From the NCBI GenBank assembly GCA_028279475.1, contig JANQNR010000013.1, positions 83,524 through 147,523 on the forward strand: 64,000 bases of DNA, written 5' to 3'. The position numbers were made by a program, and so were the translations under genes. The notes below the pieces were generated by a model that did no database searches, was not told the origin of the DNA, and saw only the letters and a list, made by a program, of their open reading frames with translations. Below are positions 47,308-55,709 of the stretch, piece by piece. The DNA is from Rickettsiales bacterium (GTDB lineage Bacteria > Pseudomonadota > Alphaproteobacteria > Rickettsiales > UBA998). The stretch's first letter is position 1. Each line of letters opens with the position of its first letter.

Positions 47308-47895
47308 CTAAGTAAAAGTCACCAAATCAATCCGCTCAAGCCCCCGTCGAAGCGTAGAAACAGAAACACGGCAAAGGCGGGCGGTATTCTTGACGCTCCA
47401 GCCTTTTTCGTAGATCAGGCGGTGGGCGCAGCGGAGACGGCAGTTGGAGAGTTTGGGTGGGCGTCCGAGTTTTTTGCCGGATTTACGGGCAGTCTCAAGG
47501 CCAAGCAGTGTCCTCTCTATGGCAATGGATCGCTCGAATTCGGCGATAGCCCCTAAAATCTGGCACACCAGCTTGCCGCTATGTGTCGTCGTATCAATAC
47601 CATCCGTGAGGGAGACAAACCCGATATTCTTTTGCGTGAATCCATCCAATAAGTCACAGAGATAGGTGAGTGAGCGCGCCAGCCGATCCAGTTTCCATAC
47701 GACCAGCGTATCACCGGACTGCACACAGGCAAGTGCCCGATCCAACCCGTTACGGCGCGTGCTGCTGCCACTGATTGCTTCATCTGTAAAGATTTCTGCA
47801 CATCCGGCAGCCCGTAAGGCACTCACTTGCGCGGTGACGGAGTGCTTCTGTTTATCGGTGGACACACGCGCATAGCCGATTTTTCTGCCTGTCAT
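47308..47895 (-). CDS. Small serine recombinase (resolvase/invertase family)
   Basis: The ATG at 47895 starts TGRKIGYARVSTDKQKHSVTAQ with the nucleophilic Ser in YARVST. DTLVVWKLDRLARS and AIAEFERSIAIERTLLGLETARKSGKKLGRPPKLS follow. The C-terminal helix-turn-helix is VKNTARLCRVSVSTLRRGLERI. At 195 residues it is the size of Tn3-type resolvases and DNA invertases. It may resolve element dimers or invert a segment; no clear res site was found. A longer start at 47958 is possible. Confidence 0.92.
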   Translation of the reverse strand: MTGRKIGYARVSTDKQKHSVTAQVSALRAAGCAEIFTDEAISGSSTRRNGLDRALACVQSGDTLVVWKLDRLARSLTYLCDLLDGFTQKNIGFVSLTDGIDTTTHSGKLVCQILGAIAEFERSIAIERTLLGLETARKSGKKLGRPPKLSNCRLRCAHRLIYEKGWSVKNTARLCRVSVSTLRRGLERIDLVTFT

Positions 47896-48051
47896 CCTGT
47901 GTTTTCCTCTTGCAGGTTCAAAAACGAACGATTCTGAATGTGCATGATATTCTCCCATTAGTGGTTTTTGTGAGTCAGCAAATCCGCCGTTTTCCAGCTT
48001 TTTGTTTTACATAGAGATGCTGCCCTTGTATGGATTCATAAACCTTCCTTT

Positions 48052-48411
48052 ATGAACACTAAAATCGGCGGCGTTGCCATAGCACTGGCGGTGCTGTTTC
48101 TGGCTTATCCCCAGATTTCAGCGGCGGAGACAACCGCACAAGATGTTTTCAAGGCGTCTGAATTTTTGACGTGGGAACGCGAAGGGCAAAGTCTATATAT
48201 CGGTACTGCTGTCGGCATGGCGGCACTGATTGTCAACAAAACCAGTGTTCAACAGGCGGACTGTATTGAAGCGTGGTTTAATGTTGACAAACAAAACGAC
48301 TATTCAGAAACGCTTGAGGCCATGCAAAAATTTAAGACTTATCATCCACGCGGAATATTGCTGGCGCTCATGGAAAAGAAATGCGGCTCTTTCACTTACA
48401 AGGCAGAATAA
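48052..48411 (+). CDS. Small exported protein, 119 aa
   Basis: An N-terminal signal peptide (MNTKIGGVAIALAVLFLAYPQISAAE, cleavage after SAA or AAE) leads a mature domain of about 94 residues. It includes FLTWEREGQSLYIGTAVGMAALIVNK and two cysteines (about 70 and 112) that could form a disulfide. The pattern loosely recalls periplasmic Rap1a/Tai-type immunity proteins, but I would not assign it. It lies between the resolvase and a transfer-associated gene, facing the latter. Confidence 0.65.
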   Translation: MNTKIGGVAIALAVLFLAYPQISAAETTAQDVFKASEFLTWEREGQSLYIGTAVGMAALIVNKTSVQQADCIEAWFNVDKQNDYSETLEAMQKFKTYHPRGILLALMEKKCGSFTYKAE

Positions 48412-48416
48412 ATCAT

Positions 48417-49148
48417 CTACATAACAGGCTGCGTTGGGCGAAGTGTGTCATGACTGCTCTCGTAAGAGGTTACGTCCGAAGGGTCTAATTTCGTCTGCAT
48501 ATCAACCGGCGCACCGTCAATCAAGTCTCTCTGCATACGCTTGACGTCATCGACGGTGAGGTCATTTTTGTGCGTGTCCAATTGGTGCTGAATCTCGCCG
48601 ACGCGGGTTTCATAGTCACGGTAGACACCCAGTTTTTCCTGTGTTTGCGCGATTGCCTCGGCATTGCCGCGTTGTTCCTCGTATGTCGGGCTACCGTCAC
48701 GCCAGACAATGGTGGCGGCATCCGCCGCCGAAACATACGTGCCGTCTTCAAACCGCGCCTTGCCATTCTCATCCTGAAACACCAGACGACCGTCATGCAA
48801 ACGGGTGGCGCGTGCCAGCATGTCCTCACGTTGCGTGTGCTGATTCATAAGTAAATGTTCCAACTGCTCAATCGCCGTGGAGGTCAGCAGTGCGGCGCGT
48901 CTGGCCAGATCGACCGTTTCATCATAGAGGCGCTGGAATTGTGCCTGCTGCTCCAATGTCAGTTGATGTAAGGCAAAGCGGCGGAAGTCACGCTCTTCCC
49001 GTTGCCTGTCCTGCGCGGCAGGCGTCGCCGATTCCGGTATAAACCGCTTTTGCCGCCCCGTATCAACACCTGACAATTCGTGATTATAGTCACGATTATT
49101 GCGCTGTAACTGCTGATCACGCTCCGTAATGTCAGGATATTCCTGCAT
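48417..49148 (-). CDS. Mobile-element helical protein, 243 aa
   Basis: A soluble, charged protein of mostly helical character (LTLEQQAQFQRLYDETVDLARRAALLTSTAIEQLEHLLMNQ). A short beta segment (DGRLVFQDENGKARFEDGTYVSAADAATIVWRDGSPTYEEQ) follows, then another helix rich in Gln and Asp. No family is recognised. The Gln-rich style matches the 312-residue protein of the transfer operon, which suggests a backbone rather than a cargo role. Confidence 0.65.
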   Translation of the reverse strand: MQEYPDITERDQQLQRNNRDYNHELSGVDTGRQKRFIPESATPAAQDRQREERDFRRFALHQLTLEQQAQFQRLYDETVDLARRAALLTSTAIEQLEHLLMNQHTQREDMLARATRLHDGRLVFQDENGKARFEDGTYVSAADAATIVWRDGSPTYEEQRGNAEAIAQTQEKLGVYRDYETRVGEIQHQLDTHKNDLTVDDVKRMQRDLIDGAPVDMQTKLDPSDVTSYESSHDTLRPTQPVM

Positions 49149-49425
49149 GGTAATCTTTCTCTTATATCAACCAATAGTATAATGGAAAATGCCCCAAAGA
49201 GTCAAAATGTGCAGCTATTGATAGGTGTGCTGCGTATTCCTGTTTATTTCTGATCACGACACCGTTCCTTCCAACACTTCAATGATCTGACATCCGCTTC
49301 CAGTGCTGCCCTTGGTGAATGCGGTTATGGCAGACGCGATATGCGCTAGCGAAGGATCGAGACATGCAACCAAGGTCGTCCTTCGCAAGCATCTCTATCA
49401 CAAAGGCTCCCTTTTAGTGCAAAGG

Positions 49426-50931
49426 CTAGGAGTTCTCCTTGTCGAAACGACTTTTGATCTTTTCCAACAGAAACTGGCTTATTGGATTAGGGGATTTGCT
49501 TTCTGCTATATCCTTTGATGGCAGTAATTTATCTGCTGGGTTAAACGCCAGTTGCTCTAAAACCAATGCCGCAATTTCTTGCTCATAATCAGATGCTTGT
49601 TTCTTAAATCCATCAACTGACGCTGCCATAGAATACTTGTATGCGTAGTGTTCCCGCAATCTAAACAATGATGAATGTCGAATTGCAGAAAAGGAGACAA
49701 ACCATGCGGCAGGAACGAGAATCACCAAACGTGCGATAACCTGCCCCAGATATTGCCAGCCTGTTTGCTGACTATTGGCACCAAATTGCTTAGAAAAATC
49801 TACAAGATGTGGGTAGCTGTCCTGTAAGAATGGAGCTATTACAGGAAAAATAATAAATGCCAATAACGGCAGAGAAGATACAAACAAAAATGCAATGCCC
49901 CAGTAAAACATTTTCCTAGCACCCTTCATGTCCTTTGATGTATCAGTCATCAGAGTGTGAAAATTAACCGCTAGTCCGGTCGTAGTAGCAGAAGACAGCA
50001 TATCTTCTGACTGTTTTATCAGGGATTCTATAGATTCTCTTTGAGCTTCGAAATCGCTAATCAACTCAGTTAAGTTCTGAGTGCCAGCGACAAAGGTTTT
50101 CTCCCTGTCATCAAGCTGTTTCTGGAACTTATTGAAATTGTCCTGATAGGCATCAATCGTAGCTTTCAGTTCTTGTGATTTTGCATGAACGGCCTCAACA
50201 TCACTGGTCTTTGTAGTAATCTCTGCCAGATACTCACTGGCCGTCTTCCGGTCATTAGCTGTTTCCTGTTGAAATCTGCCTGTTTCGTTTGCAGACTCTT
50301 CCACATTTTTTTGTATGTCACCTAACCTGTTTTCAATATCCTGCGCTCTTTTCTTGGAAGCTCGTAATTCACTGTAGGTTTTCTCGATCCTCGCAATAGC
50401 TCCAGACAAGCTGGAAATTGTAGCAGTATAATTTTCTCCCTTCTCCGGGAACATAAAAGGAATGATAGGAATCACCTGGTCAAACAGCGTATAGATACTG
50501 TCTACCAACTGATGGAATACATTTCTGACATCAACTTTATTGCCATTTTTTCCGGCAAGGTGAAAATTGTCATAGTTGAAAGATTGTATTCCTGCATTCT
50601 GTTGAGACACCTGCCTTACATGCTGCTGCACCTGTTCCGCTTTGACCTTAAAATTACTACTTTGATTCAGTAGAGTATCGACTCTTCCGCGCGATAAGAG
50701 ATGTAAATCTGACTGCTCTCCTATTGAATCAAAATAGGCAACTACCAGCTCAGCTATAGCAATCACATCAGCAACTGATATGTCTCTTCCTGATATTGTC
50801 CTATCCAACTCGAAGGTGTGCCCATCACTGAAGGATGTAAATTCCTCACAGAATGATTGAATAGCAGCAATACCATTGCCGATATTTTCTGACGCTTGCT
50901 GTATCATGCTAAAATAATTTTCAACATTCAT
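49426..50931 (-). CDS. Coiled-coil membrane protein, 501 aa (possible defence cargo)
   Basis: The protein begins with a helical domain (about 1-150). A long coiled coil follows (about 170-310, with repeated EKTYSELRASKKRAQDIENRLGDIQKNVEE-like heptads), then FHTLMTDTSKDMKGARKMFYWGIAFLFVSSLPLLAFIIFPVIAPFL and a second pair of hydrophobic spans (ARLVILVPAAWFVSFSAI). A soluble C-terminal part closes it. The layout of sensor, coiled coil and membrane segment is seen in single-gene antiphage effectors, but I recognise no named family. It stands alone between the transfer genes and the restriction-like operon. Confidence 0.75.
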   Translation of the reverse strand: MNVENYFSMIQQASENIGNGIAAIQSFCEEFTSFSDGHTFELDRTISGRDISVADVIAIAELVVAYFDSIGEQSDLHLLSRGRVDTLLNQSSNFKVKAEQVQQHVRQVSQQNAGIQSFNYDNFHLAGKNGNKVDVRNVFHQLVDSIYTLFDQVIPIIPFMFPEKGENYTATISSLSGAIARIEKTYSELRASKKRAQDIENRLGDIQKNVEESANETGRFQQETANDRKTASEYLAEITTKTSDVEAVHAKSQELKATIDAYQDNFNKFQKQLDDREKTFVAGTQNLTELISDFEAQRESIESLIKQSEDMLSSATTTGLAVNFHTLMTDTSKDMKGARKMFYWGIAFLFVSSLPLLAFIIFPVIAPFLQDSYPHLVDFSKQFGANSQQTGWQYLGQVIARLVILVPAAWFVSFSAIRHSSLFRLREHYAYKYSMAASVDGFKKQASDYEQEIAALVLEQLAFNPADKLLPSKDIAESKSPNPISQFLLEKIKSRFDKENS

Positions 50932-51557
50932 TTGTGTACCTAGTCTTCAAAATATTCCTCACAGTCGTATCATACCATTGCCGATTATTGGCAATTTTTA
51001 TTCCTCTGGCGTCCAATGTATTGGAAATAGCGTGGTTGCTGGTGATACCCTGCTGTTACAGGCCGTGAATAATTGGCAGGACATTGGCCACAAACGTGCT
51101 GCCTTATCCGTCACCGCTTTGATTGGTGAGTGATGCTGGTCGGTTTTCCTCTTTCCCATTTGTTGTCAACTTCATTCGGATGCGCTTGTACGATTCAGTC
51201 CGCGTTGATTCCGCATCAGTGCCTGTCATCATCGATGGCGGGTGTCATCGGGCATGTGTCACGTTATCTGATATTCTCGCCTTCATTTGGTTCTGCTTTT
51301 GGTGATGGTTGTGGCAAGGTTCGATCCTTCCCGTTTCAGCGTTTTGTTCCAATTTTGGTGGAGGCTCTTTCTGTCACCATGTCATCCGTTGTCCGACAGG
51401 TTCTCTAGCGGTGTCCTACGGACTAGTTTCCTGTAGTTTTGTGTATTTCCACTTCGCTACGCTGCGTGCAAGGTGTGCGTGAGGTTCACGCTGACTTGGC
51501 AAGGGGGAATAAATTCCCCCGTTGCATCCCCCATTAGGAGTGCTTCGCACTTGCATA
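50932..51557. other. Gene-poor interval bounding the restriction-like operon
   Basis: These 626 bases contain no full gene I can support. They hold a protein-like remnant (50981-51133), two plus-strand frames of poor quality (51123-51408) and a perfect outer palindrome GGGGGAATAAATTCCCCC (51503-51520) between the HNH gene and the remnant. Short runs such as AGTGCTTCGCACTTGC add hairpin potential. It looks like a junction between inserted blocks. Confidence 0.5.
50981..51133 (+). pseudogene. Possible 3' remnant of a lost gene
   Basis: One frame reads PIIGNFYSSGVQCIGNSVVA, then GDTLLLQAVNNWQDIGHKRAALSVTALIGE and a stop at 51131. The last 40 residues look like real protein, yet no start codon or domain lies upstream; the frame runs back into the antisense of the neighbouring gene. 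I read it as the tail of a gene destroyed when cargo was inserted. A chance open frame is the alternative. Confidence 0.3.
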
Positions 51558-52346
51558 TTATGTTTGAATTAAGCTTTCAACCCAATGAATATCACGCTGT
51601 CCCATGATTATATTTCTAGCAAATGATGATAATTCTGCTTCTTCTGACATTGCATTCTTGAGATCACGCACATGGGTATAGTAACTCTCATCTAATTCAT
51701 TATCACCCATATCAACACGATCATATATTCGATCTGCCGCCTTAATTTTATTCACTAGCTCGATAGCTAGTTTTTTCCTTTTTTCAAGCAGATCAGAATG
51801 ATTCAGGTGGTAGAGTTGAATAGAGGTCTCAGCACGCGTTTTTCGTCGTTCATGATCTGGGTATCTAGCTGTTGCCTGTCCAGTATCTCCCAAAAAATCG
51901 AGAAGCGCAGGATCATGAGCACAACACGGGTCTAGTAAGTGGGGATGCTCATTATTTTCTTCACCTTCCGCAGTAGCTCGGTTAGTTTCATCAAATAAAG
52001 GAAAGAGGTCTCCTTTTCCACCTGTAACACCTGTTTTCTTGTCATGCCTTCTACTATTGCAGTAGGTACATGCATATCGAAAATTATTGGCTGTGAATGC
52101 CAACCATTTATACAAAGATTTTGGTCTAAAATGATCGACTACATTATCTGAGCGTTCTTGCTTGATTTCACAATACCAGCATTTGTCGTGTGATATTTGA
52201 GCAAGAATATCTTTATAATCTCTCCATAAATTGCCGTAGGAATTTACATCTGCGTTATTGTTCAGTACGTCATTTTTTGCAGTAGCAGAATTATTATCCC
52301 AGTCAGCATCAGGTCTATTAAGAAAACGGTTGTCAATAAATCTCAT
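51558..52346 (-). CDS. HNH endonuclease, PtuB-like
   Basis: The 262-residue protein carries a zinc-ribbon HNH nuclease: Cys56 and Cys59 in KCWYCE, Asp71 and His72 in VVDHFRPKS, Cys93 and Cys96 with Asn97 in FRYACTYCNSRRHDKK, and KGDLFPLFDE (111-120). A helical C-terminal domain follows. This resembles PtuB of Septu and the HNH partner of some retrons. Its ATG overlaps the ATPase stop by four bases. In this operon it is the only evident nuclease and presumably the DNA-cutting or tRNA/DNA-cleaving effector. Confidence 0.88.
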   Translation of the reverse strand: MRFIDNRFLNRPDADWDNNSATAKNDVLNNNADVNSYGNLWRDYKDILAQISHDKCWYCEIKQERSDNVVDHFRPKSLYKWLAFTANNFRYACTYCNSRRHDKKTGVTGGKGDLFPLFDETNRATAEGEENNEHPHLLDPCCAHDPALLDFLGDTGQATARYPDHERRKTRAETSIQLYHLNHSDLLEKRKKLAIELVNKIKAADRIYDRVDMGDNELDESYYTHVRDLKNAMSEEAELSSFARNIIMGQRDIHWVESLIQT

Positions 52347-53995
52347 GAATTTCCCTTTGACGTTGCTTCTGTTAATGCCTTTTCAATAAGGCGTTTAGCT
52401 CGCGTCTTTGGGTCTTCTGCGGCACCCACTATTTTTGCCTTTCCATCAACTGACTCTGTTTCGCTTGCGTACCGAGCTTTCAAATATTCCGTATATACGG
52501 GGTCACGCATCTCATATTTAAAGCCGTAATCTTCTAACTCAGCATTTAGCTCGCCTAGTCGAGCTCTTTGTTCATCTGTCAAATTTTCTTGCATAGATAA
52601 TTTGCGCTTTTCTTCCAAGAGTTCTAGCGTATGACTGTCAACAGCAGCATCTAGACCAAAAAGATTGCTCGTGATCACACCAGCATATCCCATGCCACGA
52701 GGATGAATATCTGGTGCCTGTGATGAAACCTTGAGATCATCTTTGTCACGAACGAGAATCTGTACCTGCTCTTTGAGCAGTTCTGCAACTGCAAGAGGAT
52801 TATGTGTAGTCAAAACCACGTGACTTGTTTCATCTCCGGCATTACCAACAAAATCTTTTAGGTAATTCAAATAATCAACACTCCAGCGAGGATTTAGGTG
52901 TGTGTCAGGCTCATCAAGAAGAAATAATGCCTCATCTTCAGCACTGAAGCGCATTAGTCCTAGCACAGTAAGTAGTTGTTGCTCACCTTCACTTAGTTCT
53001 CGGAAAGTAACAGTGCCATCATTCTTCTTCAGCTTAACCTTGATTCTCACTTCATCAATTAGTTGAGAGACATACGTGCTTTCTAGATCACGAAAAAATT
53101 CAGCTGGCGTTTGTTCGCCAACGAGCTGTTTTAGAGCCTGCATATCTTTCACGTATAAATATTTGAATTGCAGAGTCTTGTTATTCCATAAAGAGACAGG
53201 AACTTTTCGTGTAACCTCAATAGGAGCCAGTGCAACATCATACAGCTTAGACAGAAATTTGCTGACTACTCCTCTGGCATTCCAAAATCGAGGATCACCA
53301 TCTTGAGCATTTGTTTTCCACGGTGGCTGTCGTAGGACAAAAAGAACGGATTCTAAACCATCTTCAGGGTCTAACCCCAAATGCTCTTTGAGAAATTTCT
53401 CTACATCATCATTTTGGTGAATTAGAAATGCGAGCAAAACGAACTGGCTATGAACAGGCAGTGCATAGAATAGCCTTTTAAGACCTGGGTCTTTACCTCC
53501 ACGTAGTTGGCTGTCATACCATTCAAGGTATGGTTCAAAGACATCGTGCATTCTTGGGCTTTCTCCCGAATAGTAGCTAAAAACATAGCGGGGAAGATAC
53601 TTTTCATTCTTTAAGAAAGCTCCAAGCCTTACAACTTCACCTGTATTTCCCTCAATTAAATCAGTGTTGTCCGTATCTGATACGTGAATCAAGAATGGTT
53701 CTGTTATTCTGTCAGGATCATGATCTATATGTACGTGATTGAGGTTAGGTGCAGAACCAATGCGATAGGAAAGCTGGAAGGCAAAATCTATTTTGGGCGA
53801 TTTCTTGGGGCTTATAAGCTCTCTGAAGATAATTGCTAATGCCTCCAGAACATTTGACTTACCCGTTCCATTCCAGCCAATAACTACCGTTACCCAATGA
53901 TCTTGGTCAAAATCAATTGTAACATCTTTGAGGTTTTTAAATTGATGGCTAGGACTATCTTTAGGGCTACCGATCGTAAGTTTTTCTAATCGCAT
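52343..53995 (-). CDS. ABC-type AAA ATPase, PtuA-like, restriction-associated
   Basis: The 550-residue ATPase of the RecF/SMC-like class has Walker A GWNGTGKS (40-47), the ABC signature LSEGEQQ (334-340), Walker B FLLDEPDTH (358-366) and the switch His398 in LTTHNPLA. The C-terminal part (NLFGLDAAVDSHTLELLEEKRKL to EMRDPVYTEYLKARY) is like PtuA-type proteins. Known PtuA assembles with PtuB and controls its nuclease through ATP. Here it begins two bases after hsdS and overlaps the HNH gene, so it probably couples the recognition subunit to the nuclease. Confidence 0.9.
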   Translation of the reverse strand: MRLEKLTIGSPKDSPSHQFKNLKDVTIDFDQDHWVTVVIGWNGTGKSNVLEALAIIFRELISPKKSPKIDFAFQLSYRIGSAPNLNHVHIDHDPDRITEPFLIHVSDTDNTDLIEGNTGEVVRLGAFLKNEKYLPRYVFSYYSGESPRMHDVFEPYLEWYDSQLRGGKDPGLKRLFYALPVHSQFVLLAFLIHQNDDVEKFLKEHLGLDPEDGLESVLFVLRQPPWKTNAQDGDPRFWNARGVVSKFLSKLYDVALAPIEVTRKVPVSLWNNKTLQFKYLYVKDMQALKQLVGEQTPAEFFRDLESTYVSQLIDEVRIKVKLKKNDGTVTFRELSEGEQQLLTVLGLMRFSAEDEALFLLDEPDTHLNPRWSVDYLNYLKDFVGNAGDETSHVVLTTHNPLAVAELLKEQVQILVRDKDDLKVSSQAPDIHPRGMGYAGVITSNLFGLDAAVDSHTLELLEEKRKLSMQENLTDEQRARLGELNAELEDYGFKYEMRDPVYTEYLKARYASETESVDGKAKIVGAAEDPKTRAKRLIEKALTEATSKGNS

Positions 53996-53996
53996 A

Positions 53997-55709
53997 TTAG
54001 CCTGCCTTTTTTAATTTTATGCGATCAAATTGCTTCATTCCGTTTGAGTCGTAGGTGGTGTCAATTGCCAGTTTTCCTAGTTTATCAAGGTGACGTAACT
54101 CAGCATAAAGAGTTTCAATTTCTTCTGTTAGCGAACCGTTACCAATACCGCAAAGCTCAAAAACTTCTTGAGCAGATAGCCATTCTTGCTTTTCTGAGAG
54201 TACGTCTTGAAGCTTCTTAATCATGTGCTTACTCTTTGGTTTGTTATTCGATCTTTTCACTTTTAAATCCTCCAATATAACACGACTTAATTTTAGATTA
54301 TGGACTTGAAGTTCTTTCTCTTCTTTGATTTTTTGAAGGAGAATTGACGCTGCTTCATCCTTTGGGTCTTGTGGAACTAGTTCGCCACCAAAAGCCTTTT
54401 GCAGGATGCTTTGTAAAATCTTATCAATTCTTTCAAAAGCCGAGGCATATTTTTCTTCTATTTGATCTGCAACTGCAAAAAGCGGAAGTGTTCTTTCGAC
54501 GATAATCTCTTGCTCTTTTAAGGAGCAGAACGGGATCGGCATCTTTCCCAGTTTCTTGGCATTTATATTGGACTGACTAACCCCATCTGTTTTTACTCTC
54601 CAACAATAATCTTTGGCAAAAGAGGTATTAAGGCATATATTCAAGTATTCTGGATTCAAATACTCTGGAGGAGATATTTTGATCAAATATCCTGCATAAA
54701 TTGCTTCGTACTCCCCTCTGTAGATAGCAGTTTTTCCAACTAGCTCAGGGCTATTAGTTCTATTGAAAAGCACGTCCCCGGAACTCAGTTTATACTTTTC
54801 TATTTCATGTTTGTCTGATGTATAAACAAGATCATCCCAATTTATTATACCGCCTTGTATGTTACCCATTCTTAACACTGGTATCCGACCGTGTTTTTTA
54901 GATTTTTTTGAAGTTCCATAGGTAAACGTAGAACAGAGTTTATCCAAATTTAAAACCACCCAGTTATCGGGTAACTCGATGTCTAAGAACGTATCTTTTT
55001 CAGCGAATGTTTCTTTAAAGCCCTTCTCTTTTTGACGCACATGGTAAGCCATTTCTATTAACGCTTGGGTTTCTGGTAAATGGTTTGAATTTCTCCAAGA
55101 ACTAGAAAAAAGTCCTTTTGCAGCCGAATCATATACTGACTGTCGAAATTTCTTAAGGATATGAGGAATCTTATCAAGACGTTTTTGTATGCTGTTAATC
55201 TCAGCCATAATTTGGTCTAATTTACCAACGATCCTTGTTTGTTCGTTCATGGGCGGTAAAGGAATGCTCTGAAGACGAACTTGAGAGTCTTTTACGGCAG
55301 GATAACTTACTCCATATTGTTCACTGGATATGGCATCAACGAAATTATCGCTTATACAATAATAGTATAAATAACGCGGCTCTATCAAACTCACTGGGCG
55401 CAAAACAGAAAAGCCTGTAGATGCGATTTCTCCATCTAATTCTTTTGGTACAGCAGCAATATTACGCAAATATGGCCTGACAGTTGAGAACAAAATGTCG
55501 TTTTCTTTTACTATCTGGCGTGCCCGAGATGGTGCATTTGCCAAACTTAAGGTTTTTGCATCTACAACTGTGTTAGTTTGGTTATCAATGCTAGATATAT
55601 CAATATATTTTATGTGCCTATCTGATTCAGATTTTAAATTTATTTTGGAGATAGGAAGGGTTAATTCGCCAATAAATGTTTTTTTCCATCCCTCTGGTAA
55701 TTTGCTCAT
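53997..55709 (-). CDS. hsdS: Type I specificity subunit HsdS with C-terminal extension
   Basis: The 570-residue protein has two target-recognition domains and two conserved helices: PLPPMNEQTRIVGKLDQIMAEINSIQKRLDKIP (about 176-208) and CSLKEQEIIVERTLPLFAVADQIEEKYASAFERIDKILQSILQKAFGGELVPQDPKDE (about 394-451). Normal HsdS ends near there at 400-450 residues. This one adds about 115 residues, including a helix and a winged-helix-like segment (SAQEVFELCGIGNGSLTEEIETLYAELRHLDKLGKLAI). It should direct HsdM to a bipartite site. The extension may dock the ATPase. Confidence 0.92.
   Translation of the reverse strand: MSKLPEGWKKTFIGELTLPISKINLKSESDRHIKYIDISSIDNQTNTVVDAKTLSLANAPSRARQIVKENDILFSTVRPYLRNIAAVPKELDGEIASTGFSVLRPVSLIEPRYLYYYCISDNFVDAISSEQYGVSYPAVKDSQVRLQSIPLPPMNEQTRIVGKLDQIMAEINSIQKRLDKIPHILKKFRQSVYDSAAKGLFSSSWRNSNHLPETQALIEMAYHVRQKEKGFKETFAEKDTFLDIELPDNWVVLNLDKLCSTFTYGTSKKSKKHGRIPVLRMGNIQGGIINWDDLVYTSDKHEIEKYKLSSGDVLFNRTNSPELVGKTAIYRGEYEAIYAGYLIKISPPEYLNPEYLNICLNTSFAKDYCWRVKTDGVSQSNINAKKLGKMPIPFCSLKEQEIIVERTLPLFAVADQIEEKYASAFERIDKILQSILQKAFGGELVPQDPKDEAASILLQKIKEEKELQVHNLKLSRVILEDLKVKRSNNKPKSKHMIKKLQDVLSEKQEWLSAQEVFELCGIGNGSLTEEIETLYAELRHLDKLGKLAIDTTYDSNGMKQFDRIKLKKAG

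Noticed and set aside
49303-49518. A 71-codon plus-strand frame before the coiled-coil membrane gene.
   Set aside because: It overlaps the 3' end of the well-supported minus-strand gene. The interval 49149-49425 otherwise shows no supported feature.
51123-51408. Two overlapping plus-strand frames of 60 and 92 codons.
   Set aside because: Serine/cysteine-rich composition typical of non-coding frames, no ribosome-binding site and no homology I recognise.
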